NCBI RefSeq assembly: GCF_002284565.1
Contig: NZ_NPKI01000032.1
Coordinates: forward strand, 248,390 to 312,389
From: Mesorhizobium mediterraneum
GTDB lineage: Bacteria; Pseudomonadota; Alphaproteobacteria; Rhizobiales; Rhizobiaceae
Direction of reading: 5' to 3'
Length of the DNA stretch: 64,000 nucleotides
Part shown: one piece after another, positions 27,513-35,897 of the stretch
How positions within the stretch are numbered: the stretch's first letter is position 1
How the letters are laid out: every line of letters begins with the position of its first letter
Notes under the pieces: model-generated
The model's input: the letters and a program-made list of their open reading frames with translations, nothing else
What the model was told of the DNA's origin: nothing
Database searches by the model: none
Position numbers and translations under genes: made by a program

Positions 27513-28972
27513 CACTTGCGCCCTCCGCGCTTGCCCGCCGCAGGCGTTGCAGAGACATGGCTTGTCTCCACCTTCCCCGCATCGACGCGACGCGAAAATT
27601 CCGTCTCCTTGCCAGCGGCAAGAAGCTTGGCCTGGCCAACCCAGTCCTCGCGTGCAATGCGCCCGTCGAAGGCCAGATAGGCTTCGACGGCGACGACGTC
27701 GGCCTTCTTCCATGCCGCGATCTGGTCGAAATGGAAGATGCCGTGCTGGTTGAGCTTCTTCTCGTTGACCGTGCCGATGCCCTTGATGCGGGTCAGATTG
27801 TCGGCCTTGCCGCCGCGCGGTGCTGTGAGGCGGTTCGAAACGCCCGCGGCCTTTTTGGCCGGTGCCTTGGTGGCTGGCTTTGCAGCGGCAGAAGATTTCG
27901 CGCGGGGCTCGGCTGCGGCAAGCTTCGAGCTTGGCTTACTTGCTGCGGCACTCGACCTTGCATCGACTTGCCCGGCTTTCGAGGCGCCCTTCGACACCGT
28001 GACGCGTTCGCCCTCGCTATGGCCGACCGTGTCGGTCACCGGCCCGGCAAGATACGAAGATGATGTGCCCGGCCCGTGCGCCGAATCCGGGCCCGTATCC
28101 AATTGCTCGATGACGTCTTCGTCGCCGACCTCGGTCAGCACCGTCTCGACTTCCTCGTCTTCGACCCCGAGATAGGCGGCGATGACACGCGGGTCGGTGC
28201 GTACCGCTTGCGGACTGCCGTCCGAGATCTTGCGCCCGTATTCGAGCACCACGACATGGTCGGAAATCTGCATGACCACCGCCATGTCGTGCTCGATCAG
28301 CAAGATTGAGGTGCCGGTGTTGTCTTTGATGTCCATCAGGAGCTCATTGAGCGCCATCGATTCCTTCGGATTGAGGCCGGCGGCCGGTTCGTCGAGGCAG
28401 AGCAGCTCCGGACCCGTGCACATGGCCCGCGCGATCTCCAGGCGCCGTTGCGCGCCGTAGGGCAGGTCGCCGGCCGGATCGTCGGCTCGGTCGACGAGAT
28501 CGGCCTTTTCCAGCCAGTGTCTCGCCAGGTCGATCGACTCGGCCGACGCTGTCCGGTAGCCGGCGAAGCCGAACAGACCGAGGATGGTGTAGCCGGATGC
28601 CTTCATCAACTTGTTGTGCTGCGCCACCAGCAGGTTCTCCAGCAGCGTCATGCCCGAGAACAGACGAATGTTCTGGAAAGTGCGCGCCACCTTGGCGCGC
28701 GCCGGGATCTCATGATTCGGCAGGCGTTCAAGCAGATAGCTCGAGCCGTCGCGCCGATTGAGCGTGAGCATGCCTTCCGACGGCTTGTAGAAACCGGTGA
28801 TGCAGTTGAACACGGTGGTCTTGCCGGCGCCGTTCGGCCCGATCAGCGCGGTGATCTCGCCGCGCTTGGCCTGGAAGGTCAGGTCGCCGATGGCAACGAG
28901 ACCGCCGAACTTCATCGACAGATGCTCGACCTGCAGGATGGCATCGTTCATGGATAGGCTCGCATCACTCAT
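27512..28972 (-). CDS. livG: ABC transporter ATPase LivG with C-terminal linker and helix-hairpin-helix domain
   Basis: This 486-residue protein is about 190 residues longer than usual LivG. Residues 8-275 are the ATPase: Walker A GPNGAGKTT at 45-53, signature YGAQRRLEIA at 173-182 and Walker B LLCLDEPAAGL at 190-200. Residues about 290-390 are an Ala/Lys/Ser/Pro-rich linker, and 391-455 form a helix-hairpin-helix domain (NLTRIKGIG...LNQHGIFHFDQIA), followed by a basic tail. The same domain type is on L21 in this window. The start overlaps the livM stop. Confidence 0.93.
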   Translation of the reverse strand: MSDASLSMNDAILQVEHLSMKFGGLVAIGDLTFQAKRGEITALIGPNGAGKTTVFNCITGFYKPSEGMLTLNRRDGSSYLLERLPNHEIPARAKVARTFQNIRLFSGMTLLENLLVAQHNKLMKASGYTILGLFGFAGYRTASAESIDLARHWLEKADLVDRADDPAGDLPYGAQRRLEIARAMCTGPELLCLDEPAAGLNPKESMALNELLMDIKDNTGTSILLIEHDMAVVMQISDHVVVLEYGRKISDGSPQAVRTDPRVIAAYLGVEDEEVETVLTEVGDEDVIEQLDTGPDSAHGPGTSSSYLAGPVTDTVGHSEGERVTVSKGASKAGQVDARSSAAASKPSSKLAAAEPRAKSSAAAKPATKAPAKKAAGVSNRLTAPRGGKADNLTRIKGIGTVNEKKLNQHGIFHFDQIAAWKKADVVAVEAYLAFDGRIAREDWVGQAKLLAAGKETEFSRRVDAGKVETSHVSATPAAGKRGGRK

Positions 28973-30567
28973 CAGCCGTGGCCTTCCTTGGTGAAGGAGC
29001 CGGATACGGCCCTGCTCTCCTTGAGGAAGGCTGTCGGCTCGCGGCTGCCGACGAAGCCACGCGGCTTCCAAACCATGACGATGACCATGGCTATACCGAA
29101 CAGCAGCATGCGGTAGAGTTCCGGGGTGAAATCTGGACCGAAGACCTGCTTCAGGAAATCGAGTTCGCGCAGCGCCTCGGTGCCGCCGATCATCACCATG
29201 GCGGCGACGGCGATGCCGACCAGCGAGCCCATGCCGCCGAGCACGACGATGGCGAGGATGATCGCCGATTCCAGGAAGATGAAGGATTCAGGGCTGACGA
29301 AACCTTGCCGCGCGGCGAAGAACGAGCCGGCGAAGCCGCCGAACATGGCGCCGGTGGCAAAGGCGGTGAGCTTGGTGGTGGTGGTGTTGATGCCGAGCGA
29401 GCGGCAGGCGATCTCGTCCTCTCGCAGCGCTTCCCAGGCGCGGCCGACGGGCATGCGCCTGAGCCTTATAGTGACGAAGGCGGTGAGCAGGCAGAGCCCG
29501 AGGATCAGGTAGTAGAGGAAGATCTTGTAGTAGGCGCCCGACTGGGCGATGTCGAGCACCTTGGCGATATAGTTTTCGTCCGCGACGTTGAACGACATCA
29601 GCCCGAAGAAAGAGACCTTCGGGATACCGGAAATGCCGGCCGAGCCGTTGGTGACCTCGCGCCAGTTGATCAGCACGAGACGAATGATCTCGCCGAAGGC
29701 CAGCGTCACAATCGCCAGATAGTCGCCGCGCAGGCGCAGCACCGGAAAGCCCAAAAGCACGCCCCAGAAGGCGGCCATGGCCCCGGCGGCCGGCAGCAGG
29801 ATCCAGAACGACAGACCAAAATGCGTGCCGAGCAGCGCATAGGCATAGGCGCCGACGGCGTAGAACGCGACATAGCCGAGGTCGAGCAAGCCGGCGAGGC
29901 CAACGACGATATTCAGCCCCCACGCCAGCATCACATAGATCAGGATCTGGATGCCGAAATTGTCGACCCATTTCAGCGAGCCCTGAAAGCCGCCCACCAT
30001 CGATCCGCTGTACACCGCAAGCACCAGCACGACGACGACAGGATAAATCGCCAGTGCGGCGATGCCCAATGCCGAGAAGTGGGCATGGATGAAGCTGCGG
30101 AAATAGAACAGCACCGAGGCGAGGGCATAGATGATCGCCAGCGCTCGCGCGAACCGTGCGTAACCGGCAAGACCCGGCCCCAGCAAATCATCGAGGGAGC
30201 CGGCCAGAAGAGCAAGCACGGCAACAATCACGATGGCCGCGATGAAATACGGCAACCGGAAGAACCGCGTCGCCGCGCTCTCCGGCAACAGGCCGGTGGC
30301 GATGTCGACGACCTTCTGGCTGGCCAGGAAGGGTTGGCCATAGGCGACATAGACAAAGCGCCCGACCATGGTCAGCACAACCACGGTAAAGAGAAGCCAC
30401 CAGCGCTGTACGAGGATCAGTTCGTTCGAGATGTTCTGATCGGTCCTCAGGCCGATGAACAGCACGAACAGGCCGAGCGCGATGGCGCCGGCATAAAGCG
30501 CCTCGCGCGTGGCGCGCTGCACAGGTGTGGCGACGATGTCGCGCTCCGGAGATACGGTGCCGACCAT
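28972..30567 (-). CDS. livM: Branched-chain amino acid ABC transporter permease LivM
   Basis: This 531-residue permease is longer than typical (about 320-430). Residues 1-200 are an extra set of hydrophobic segments and the conserved permease core follows (GLNIVVGLAGLLDLGYVAFYAVGAYA near residue 225). With LivH it forms the transmembrane channel. It precedes livG with a one-base stop-start overlap and follows livH by 4 bases. The long N-terminal extension is common in rhizobial LivM. Confidence 0.93.
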   Translation of the reverse strand: MVGTVSPERDIVATPVQRATREALYAGAIALGLFVLFIGLRTDQNISNELILVQRWWLLFTVVVLTMVGRFVYVAYGQPFLASQKVVDIATGLLPESAATRFFRLPYFIAAIVIVAVLALLAGSLDDLLGPGLAGYARFARALAIIYALASVLFYFRSFIHAHFSALGIAALAIYPVVVVLVLAVYSGSMVGGFQGSLKWVDNFGIQILIYVMLAWGLNIVVGLAGLLDLGYVAFYAVGAYAYALLGTHFGLSFWILLPAAGAMAAFWGVLLGFPVLRLRGDYLAIVTLAFGEIIRLVLINWREVTNGSAGISGIPKVSFFGLMSFNVADENYIAKVLDIAQSGAYYKIFLYYLILGLCLLTAFVTIRLRRMPVGRAWEALREDEIACRSLGINTTTTKLTAFATGAMFGGFAGSFFAARQGFVSPESFIFLESAIILAIVVLGGMGSLVGIAVAAMVMIGGTEALRELDFLKQVFGPDFTPELYRMLLFGIAMVIVMVWKPRGFVGSREPTAFLKESRAVSGSFTKEGHG

Positions 30568-30571
30568 GATC

Positions 30572-31474
30572 TCAGACCTTTTCGACTTCTGGCCGGCCCA
30601 GAATGCCGGAAGGCAGGAAGATCAACACGATCGCCAGGATGGAGAAGGCGGCGACGTCCTTGTAGTCGATCGAGAAATAGGCCGACCACATGCTCTCGAT
30701 GAAGCCGATCATCAGCCCACCGAGCACGGCGCCGGGCAGCGAGCCGATGCCGCCGAGCACGGCCGCGGTGAACGCCTTCACGCCGGGCGTGAAGCCGTCG
30801 GAGAAGGCGATGACGCCGTAATACATCAGGAACAGCGTGCCGGCGACGGCGGCAAGGGCCGCGCCCATGACGAAGGTGATCGAGATGGTGCGGTCGACGT
30901 CGATACCGAGCAGCGCCGCCATCTTGCGGTCCTGCTCGCACGCTCTTTGCGCTCGACCAAGCGAGGTCTTGTTGACCAGGTACCAGAACAGCGCCAGCAG
31001 CAGCGCGGTGACGACGACGATGATGATCTGCTTCAGCGATACGCTGATGCCCTCGATATTGTAGACCTTGGACACCATCGGCGGGATCGGCTTGTTGCGC
31101 GGGCCTTGCGTCACCTGGACGAAGTTGGACAGCGCGATCGACATGCCGATAGCGGTGATCAGCGGCGCCAGCCGGAACGAGCCGCGCAAGGGCCGGTAGG
31201 CCACCTTCTCGATCGTCCAGTTATACAGGCTGGTCAGCAGCATCGCCACGATCATCATGACCAGGAGCGCGATCACCACCGGCACCGAATAGAACAACGC
31301 ACCGAGGATAAGGAAAACGATGAGGGCGGTGAAGGCGCCGATCATGAAGATGTCGCCATGGGCGAAATTGATCATGCCGATGATGCCGTAGACCATCGTA
31401 TAGCCGATCGCTATCAGTCCATAGATCGATCCCAGCGTCAGCCCGTTGATAAGCTGCTGGACAAAATACTGCAT
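30572..31474 (-). CDS. livH: Branched-chain amino acid ABC transporter permease LivH
   Basis: This 300-residue permease begins MQYFVQQLINGLTLGSIYGL, the classic LivH N-terminus, with about eight membrane segments and GYTMVYGIIGMINFAHGDIFM. It is the first gene of the operon livH-livM-livG-livF-DUF6867-livK. The longer frame upstream to 31702 lacks a family match; ATG 31474 has GGGGAG at 10 nt. Likely transcribed from a promoter in 31475-31810. Confidence 0.95.
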   Translation of the reverse strand: MQYFVQQLINGLTLGSIYGLIAIGYTMVYGIIGMINFAHGDIFMIGAFTALIVFLILGALFYSVPVVIALLVMMIVAMLLTSLYNWTIEKVAYRPLRGSFRLAPLITAIGMSIALSNFVQVTQGPRNKPIPPMVSKVYNIEGISVSLKQIIIVVVTALLLALFWYLVNKTSLGRAQRACEQDRKMAALLGIDVDRTISITFVMGAALAAVAGTLFLMYYGVIAFSDGFTPGVKAFTAAVLGGIGSLPGAVLGGLMIGFIESMWSAYFSIDYKDVAAFSILAIVLIFLPSGILGRPEVEKV

Positions 31475-31810
31475 GCTGTCGTGGCTCCCCTGGAATGTCG
31501 CCCATGCAGACGCATTCCTTTTCGTATTTCCCCTAGTCGTAAAGTTTCGAGCCCGGATTGCAACGTCATTTTTTAATCGTGATGCGTGATTTTGAAGCAC
31601 GCCGCTCGGATTGCCCGTTCTTTCCCTTCCGGCCTCTGGACTATCGCGGACCCTATCATTGGCATAACGCAATGTCTTTGACGATTCGGCGTCAAAATGC
31701 ACGTCGTTTCGAAGGAATCGCCGTCAAAATAAGTTGATGAGCGGGATCGTTGCGCCGCCGACGCAGTCGATCTTTGCATTCCATTCGTTTCCCTTGGGTT
31801 AGGATCCTCT
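31475..31810. other. Intergenic region upstream of liv operon
   Basis: This 336-base gap has no convincing gene. It holds an inverted repeat TTGACG-N6-CGTCAA (31678-31695) and a nearby second copy of its right half, CCGTCAAAAT (31721-31730), which could be an operator for the liv operon promoter. No clear -35/-10 pair was identified. Confidence 0.4.
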
Positions 31811-32812
31811 CTATTTGACGACGAATCCGTGCGCGAACGGATCGCGGTCGTCGATGAAGATCGTGTTCAATCCGGTCATGCGCGCCCAGCCGCCGATCGA
31901 GGGAATGATCGCGGGCTTGCCTGCCACCGTGACTTCTTTCTCGACCCTGCCCTTGAACAGCGAGCCGATGATAGATTCATGGACGAAATCGTCGCCGGCT
32001 CTAAGCTTGCCCTTGGCGTGAAGCTGCGCCATCCGCGCCGAGGTGCCGGTGCCGCAAGGCGAGCGGTCGATCGCCTTGTCGCCGTAGAAAACGGCGTTGC
32101 GCGCATCGGCTTGGCTGTCGGTCGGCGCCCCCGTCCACAGCATATGCGACAGCCGGTCGATGCCGGGATTGTCGGGATGCACGAAAGAGTACTTTTCGTT
32201 GAGCCGCTGCCGCACCACCGGGCTCCAGGCGATGAGGTCGCCGGCGGAATGCTCGGCCATGTCGCGATAGTTCTTCTGCGGCTCGACGATGGCGTAGAAA
32301 TTGCCGCCATAGGCGACATCGACACTGATCTCGCCGAGTTGCGGACATTCGACCGTCAGACCCTCGGCATAGAGGAAGGACGGGACGTTGGTGATGCGCA
32401 CCTCCTCGACATAGTCGCCGACCTGTTTGTACTCGGCGGTGACCAGGCCGGCCGGCGTGTCCAGCCTCAGCAAACCCGGCGTCTTCGGCTTGATGAGCCC
32501 GTGCTCGATGGCCATCGTCACCGTGCCGATGGTGCCGTGACCGCACATTGGCAGGCAGCCCGAGGTTTCGATGAACAGTATGGCGATGTCGCAATCGGGC
32601 CTCGTCGGCGGATAGAGGATCGAGCCGGACATCACGTCATGGCCGCGCGGCTCGAACATCAGCCCGGTGCGGATCCAGTCATATTCGGCCAGGAAATGCG
32701 CGCGCCGCTCCATCATCGTCGCGCCCTGGAGCAGCGGTCCGCCGCCGGCGACAAGCCGCACGGGATTGCCGCAGGTGTGACCGTCGATGCAGAAGAAGGA
32801 GTGGCGCGCCAT
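31811..32812 (-). CDS. 4-hydroxyproline 2-epimerase (proline racemase family)
   Basis: This 333-residue enzyme should interconvert trans-4-hydroxy-L-proline and cis-4-hydroxy-D-proline. Both catalytic cysteines are present: Cys90 in MCGHG and Cys253 in SPCGTGTSA; the second being Cys rather than Thr argues against a trans-3-hydroxy-L-proline dehydratase. It is last in an operon with an FAD oxidoreductase and a DapA-family gene, the classic hydroxyproline catabolic set. Proline racemase activity cannot be excluded. Confidence 0.9.
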   Translation of the reverse strand: MARHSFFCIDGHTCGNPVRLVAGGGPLLQGATMMERRAHFLAEYDWIRTGLMFEPRGHDVMSGSILYPPTRPDCDIAILFIETSGCLPMCGHGTIGTVTMAIEHGLIKPKTPGLLRLDTPAGLVTAEYKQVGDYVEEVRITNVPSFLYAEGLTVECPQLGEISVDVAYGGNFYAIVEPQKNYRDMAEHSAGDLIAWSPVVRQRLNEKYSFVHPDNPGIDRLSHMLWTGAPTDSQADARNAVFYGDKAIDRSPCGTGTSARMAQLHAKGKLRAGDDFVHESIIGSLFKGRVEKEVTVAGKPAIIPSIGGWARMTGLNTIFIDDRDPFAHGFVVK

Positions 32813-32824
32813 TTCTAGATCCCG

Positions 32825-34162
32825 TCAGAAGCGGTTCGGAGAAAACGGAGAAAGATCAAACACCGGATTTTGGCCGAGAATGAGATCGCGGATCAAGCGT
32901 CCGGTGGCAGCCGCCTGGGTCAGGCCGAGATGGCCGTGGCCGAAGGCATAGACAATCGTGCCGGCCTGCCTGGCGGCACCGATCACCGGTAGCGAATCCG
33001 GCAGCGACGGCCGGAACCCCATCCATTCGCGGCCACCGGCCGGATCAAGCCCCGGCAGGAAGCTTTTGGCCTTTTCGAGCAGCGCTTTCGAGCGGGCGTA
33101 GTTTGGCGGCCGCTCGATGCCACCGAGCTCGACGGCGCCGCCGACGCGCACACCGGTTTCAAGCGGGGTGACGACGAAGCCATGGCCGGAGAAGATCAGT
33201 TGCCGCTTCACGTCGAAGGCGGTCTTCGGCAGGGTCGTGTTGTAGCCGCGCTCGGTTTCGAGCGGGATGCGGTCGCCGAGATGTTTCGCCAGCAGATGCG
33301 ACCACGCGCCAGCGGCGATGACGAGGCATTTTGCCTGCCGCGCCGTGCCGTCGGCCAGCGTCAATGTCGCGCCATCCTGCCCCGCTCCGACACGGTCGAT
33401 CCGAGCCTTTTCGAAACGCGCACCGTTCTTCTCGGCATAGGCCCAGATCGCTTTGCCCAATGATTTCGGGTCCGTAACGGTCTTCCATCCCGGCACGAAA
33501 GTACCCTTGACGAAGCGCGGCGACAGGCCCGGCTGCAAGGCGGCGAGAGCATCGCCTTCGACATGGCTGAAGCCGATGCCGAAGCGCTGCCTGGCCGCCC
33601 AGCCGGGCAGCGACGCCTTGAACTCGGCCTCGCTCTCGTAAAGTTCGAGCGAGCCGTCCTCGCGCAGCATGTTTCCGGTGCCCGAGCGCGCCATCAGCCC
33701 GACCCATTCGGCCTCGGCGAGCCGCATCATGCCGGCCTGCGCCGCGAGGCTGGCCTCGTAGCGGTCGCTTCGCCCGGCGCGCCAGAAGCGGACAAGCCAG
33801 GGCAACAGCTTCGGCAGGTAGGCGGGCGGGATGCTGAGCGGGCCGAGCGGATCGGCAAGCCATTTTGGCAGATGCCTGATCATGCCCTTGTGGGCCAGCG
33901 GCAGCACGTCGGAAAAGGCCAAGGCGGCGGCATTGCCGGAACTCGTCTCCTCGCAGATCCCCGTCCGATCGAAGATCGTGACGTTTCGCCCTGCCTCGGC
34001 CAGATAGGCGGCGACACAGACGCCGATGATGCCGCCGCCGATAATGGCGATGTCTTCCCCTTTTCCCCGTTCACGGGGAGAAGGTGCTCGAAGGGCGGAT
34101 GAGGGGCGGCTCCCCGCTTTTGCCGACTTGGAAATTCCTTGCACGTGGGCGCTGCCCCTCAT
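32825..34162 (-). CDS. FAD-dependent D-amino acid/D-hydroxyproline dehydrogenase-like oxidoreductase
   Basis: This DAO-family protein has the FAD-binding motif IAIIGGGIIGVCVAAYLAEAG at residues 38-58 and the C-terminal block GHGHLGLTQAAATGRLIRDL. By operon context it probably oxidises cis-4-hydroxy-D-proline. The first ~35 residues look like translated repeat DNA: the ATG at 34162 and the codons up to about 34058 lie in a palindromic element. No in-frame start exists nearer the Rossmann motif except GTG 34144, also in the element. N-terminus therefore uncertain, possibly rebuilt by insertion. Confidence 0.85.
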   Translation of the reverse strand: MRGSAHVQGISKSAKAGSRPSSALRAPSPRERGKGEDIAIIGGGIIGVCVAAYLAEAGRNVTIFDRTGICEETSSGNAAALAFSDVLPLAHKGMIRHLPKWLADPLGPLSIPPAYLPKLLPWLVRFWRAGRSDRYEASLAAQAGMMRLAEAEWVGLMARSGTGNMLREDGSLELYESEAEFKASLPGWAARQRFGIGFSHVEGDALAALQPGLSPRFVKGTFVPGWKTVTDPKSLGKAIWAYAEKNGARFEKARIDRVGAGQDGATLTLADGTARQAKCLVIAAGAWSHLLAKHLGDRIPLETERGYNTTLPKTAFDVKRQLIFSGHGFVVTPLETGVRVGGAVELGGIERPPNYARSKALLEKAKSFLPGLDPAGGREWMGFRPSLPDSLPVIGAARQAGTIVYAFGHGHLGLTQAAATGRLIRDLILGQNPVFDLSPFSPNRF

Positions 34163-34204
34163 CTGGCTGCCGCCATCTTCTCCCGTAAAACGGGAAGAAG
34201 AGAG
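34058..34204. repeat. Palindromic intergenic element overlapping a gene start
   Basis: Two outer hairpins, CCCCGTTCACGGGG (34066-34079) and CCCGTAAAACGGG (34182-34194), flank inner arms ATGAGGGGCGGC (34099-34110) and GCTGCCCCTCAT (34151-34162). The whole region forms a long imperfect inverted repeat with about 50-base arms and a 40-base centre. This pattern is common between genes in rhizobia. It overlaps the first ~35 codons of the FAD oxidoreductase and ends 6 bases from the DapA-family stop. Confidence 0.8.
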
Positions 34205-34210
34205 CTTGCC

Positions 34211-35104
34211 TCAAAACGTCGGCAGCTCCGGCCTTGCCCCCAGCGCATCCCTGACGATCTTTTCGACCGTCCTGCGGCGCTCGCCCGACAATGGCTGGCG
34301 CGGCATGCGCACGCGGTCGTTGGTGCTGATCGCCAAGACTTCGGCGAGCTTGATGTTCTGCACCAGATAGGTCGAGACGTCGAGGTCGAGCAGCGGCCGG
34401 AACCAGCGGTAGATTTTCAGTGCCTCCTCGCGGCGACCCTGCTTCATCAACTGGTAGATGGCGACCGTCTCGCGCGGAAACGCGGTGACCAGCCCCGCCA
34501 CCCAGCCGATGGCGCCGACCGACAGCGCCTCGAACGCCAGATTGTCGACGCCGGTGAACAGGTCGTAGCGGTCGCCGAAGCGGTTGATGATCTCGGTCGA
34601 GCGGCGGATGTCGTCCGAGGATTCCTTGATGGCGACAAAGCGCTTGTCCTTCGCCAGCTCCTCCATCTGGTCGACGGTAACGTCGACACGATAGGCAAGC
34701 CGGTTGGAATAGATCATCACCGGCAGGTCGCCGGCCTCGGCGACAGCGCGCAGTGCGGCGACCGTCTCCTCCTCATTGGTGTGGTAGATCGGGCTCGGCA
34801 CCACCATCAGCCCGTTGGCGCCCTCTTTCGCGGCGCGGCGCGCGATCGCCGCCGCCTCGCGCGTGCCGGCTTCGTTGACCGTCAGCAGAACCGGCTTGTT
34901 GCCTGCGATCTTCTGCGCGGTCTTCAGCACGTCGATCTTCTCGTCATGTGACAGCATCGGCCCTTCGCCGAGCGAGCCGCAGACGATGATGCCGTCGCAG
35001 CCGGCCTCCATCTGCAGCGCAAAGCAGCGCTCCATCTCGCCATGGTCGAGACGATCGTCCTCAGTGAATTTGGTCGTGACGGCGGGGAAAACTCCGGTCC
35101 ACAT
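34211..35104 (-). CDS. Dihydrodipicolinate synthase family protein, likely pyrroline-hydroxycarboxylate deaminase
   Basis: This 297-residue TIM-barrel enzyme has the Schiff-base lysine K160 (VAIKESSDD) and Tyr132 (MIYSN) of the DapA/NAL family. In the hydroxyproline pathway a DapA relative converts 1-pyrroline-4-hydroxy-2-carboxylate to alpha-ketoglutarate semialdehyde; this context makes that role likely over lysine biosynthesis. The ATG has GGAG 8 nt upstream. A GntR operator sits 15 bases upstream, so the operon is under the divergent regulator. Confidence 0.88.
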   Translation of the reverse strand: MWTGVFPAVTTKFTEDDRLDHGEMERCFALQMEAGCDGIIVCGSLGEGPMLSHDEKIDVLKTAQKIAGNKPVLLTVNEAGTREAAAIARRAAKEGANGLMVVPSPIYHTNEEETVAALRAVAEAGDLPVMIYSNRLAYRVDVTVDQMEELAKDKRFVAIKESSDDIRRSTEIINRFGDRYDLFTGVDNLAFEALSVGAIGWVAGLVTAFPRETVAIYQLMKQGRREEALKIYRWFRPLLDLDVSTYLVQNIKLAEVLAISTNDRVRMPRQPLSGERRRTVEKIVRDALGARPELPTF

Positions 35105-35118
35105 GGTGGTCGCTCCAT

Positions 35119-35130
35119 CTGATATATCAG
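35119..35130. promoter_or_regulatory. GntR operator, site 1
   Basis: CTGATATATCAG is a perfect palindrome 15 bases upstream of the DapA-family start. It shares the TGATATATCA core with the larger palindrome at 35175-35195 next to the GntR gene. Confidence 0.65.
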
Positions 35131-35174
35131 TCGTATATTTATTAAGAAACGGACTGTCAACACGGATTTCGCTA

Positions 35175-35195
35175 TGATATATCGAAAATATATCA
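35175..35195. promoter_or_regulatory. GntR operator, site 2
   Basis: TGATATAT-CGAAA-ATATATCA has perfect 8-bp arms and lies just before the ribosome-binding site of the GntR gene. An upstream ATG at 35174 falls inside it and is therefore not a plausible start. It is consistent with autoregulation. Confidence 0.7.
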
Positions 35196-35206
35196 GGAGC
35201 TCACCT

Positions 35207-35866
35207 TTGATATTCAGTGACACAAGCCCGGCATTCGAGCCTGTGGCGGCGAAAGCCTACCGTGTGCTCGAGCATATGATCGTGACGCTCGAACTGGCGC
35301 CTGCAAGCTTCATCACCGAGGGCGCCCTGATCGACAGGCTCGGGCTTGGCCGCACGCCGGTGCGCGAGGCGATCCAGCGACTGGCTTGGGAAGGACTGCT
35401 GGATGTCCGGCCCCGTGCCGGCATCGCCATTGCCCCGCTCCATCCCGGCGACTGGTTGCGCGTCCTCGATGCGCGGCGTGGCATCGAGGTGGTTCTCGCC
35501 CGCTCGGCCGCCCGCTTCGTCACCCGTGAAGCCGCTGACCTGTTTCACGATGCGGCACTGGCCATGCAGAAAGCGGTGATATCAGGCAATGTGCTGGCCT
35601 TCATTCAAGCCGACAAGGCGCTCGACGAGGCGCTGGCGCTGGCTGCCGACAACCCCTTCGCCGCACGGCTGGCCGCCCCCTTGCAGACCCACAGCCGCCG
35701 CTTCTGGTTCCGCTACAAGGCCGAAACCGGGCTCGCCGAATCGGCCGAGCACCACGTCGCGCTGATCCGCTCGATCCTCGCCGGCGACGAAGATGCTGCC
35801 GCTAAAGATGCCAAGCGCCTGATGGCGCTGCTACGCGGCCATGCCGAGACGGCCGCTACGCGCTGA
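35207..35866 (+). CDS. GntR family transcriptional regulator (FCD/FadR type)
   Basis: This 219-residue regulator has a winged-helix domain (about residues 15-80, with LIDRLGLGRTPVREAIQRLAWEG) and a C-terminal all-helical FCD effector domain. TTG 35207 is chosen: AGGAG is 7 nt upstream, while the upstream ATG 35174 lies in an operator palindrome and has no site. It is divergent from the hydroxyproline catabolic operon with two TGATATATCA palindromes between, so it probably represses that operon and itself. The inducer is likely hydroxyproline or a pathway intermediate. Confidence 0.9.
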   Translation: MIFSDTSPAFEPVAAKAYRVLEHMIVTLELAPASFITEGALIDRLGLGRTPVREAIQRLAWEGLLDVRPRAGIAIAPLHPGDWLRVLDARRGIEVVLARSAARFVTREAADLFHDAALAMQKAVISGNVLAFIQADKALDEALALAADNPFAARLAAPLQTHSRRFWFRYKAETGLAESAEHHVALIRSILAGDEDAAAKDAKRLMALLRGHAETAATR

Positions 35867-35897
35867 GACCGCTCATCCGATCAATGTGTCCTGACCG

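Noticed and set aside
28978..30702. Open frame of 574 codons on the plus strand opposite livM
   Set aside because: It is antisense to the conserved LivM permease, and its protein is an unstructured His/Glu/Arg/Gly-rich mixture typical of antisense high-GC frames.
34211..35104. Lysine-biosynthetic dapA
   Set aside because: The operon with a 4-hydroxyproline epimerase and an FAD oxidoreductase, under a GntR regulator, fits hydroxyproline breakdown better.
35174..35206. ATG 35174 as the GntR start
   Set aside because: It lies inside the operator palindrome without a ribosome-binding site; TTG 35207 has AGGAG at 7 nt.
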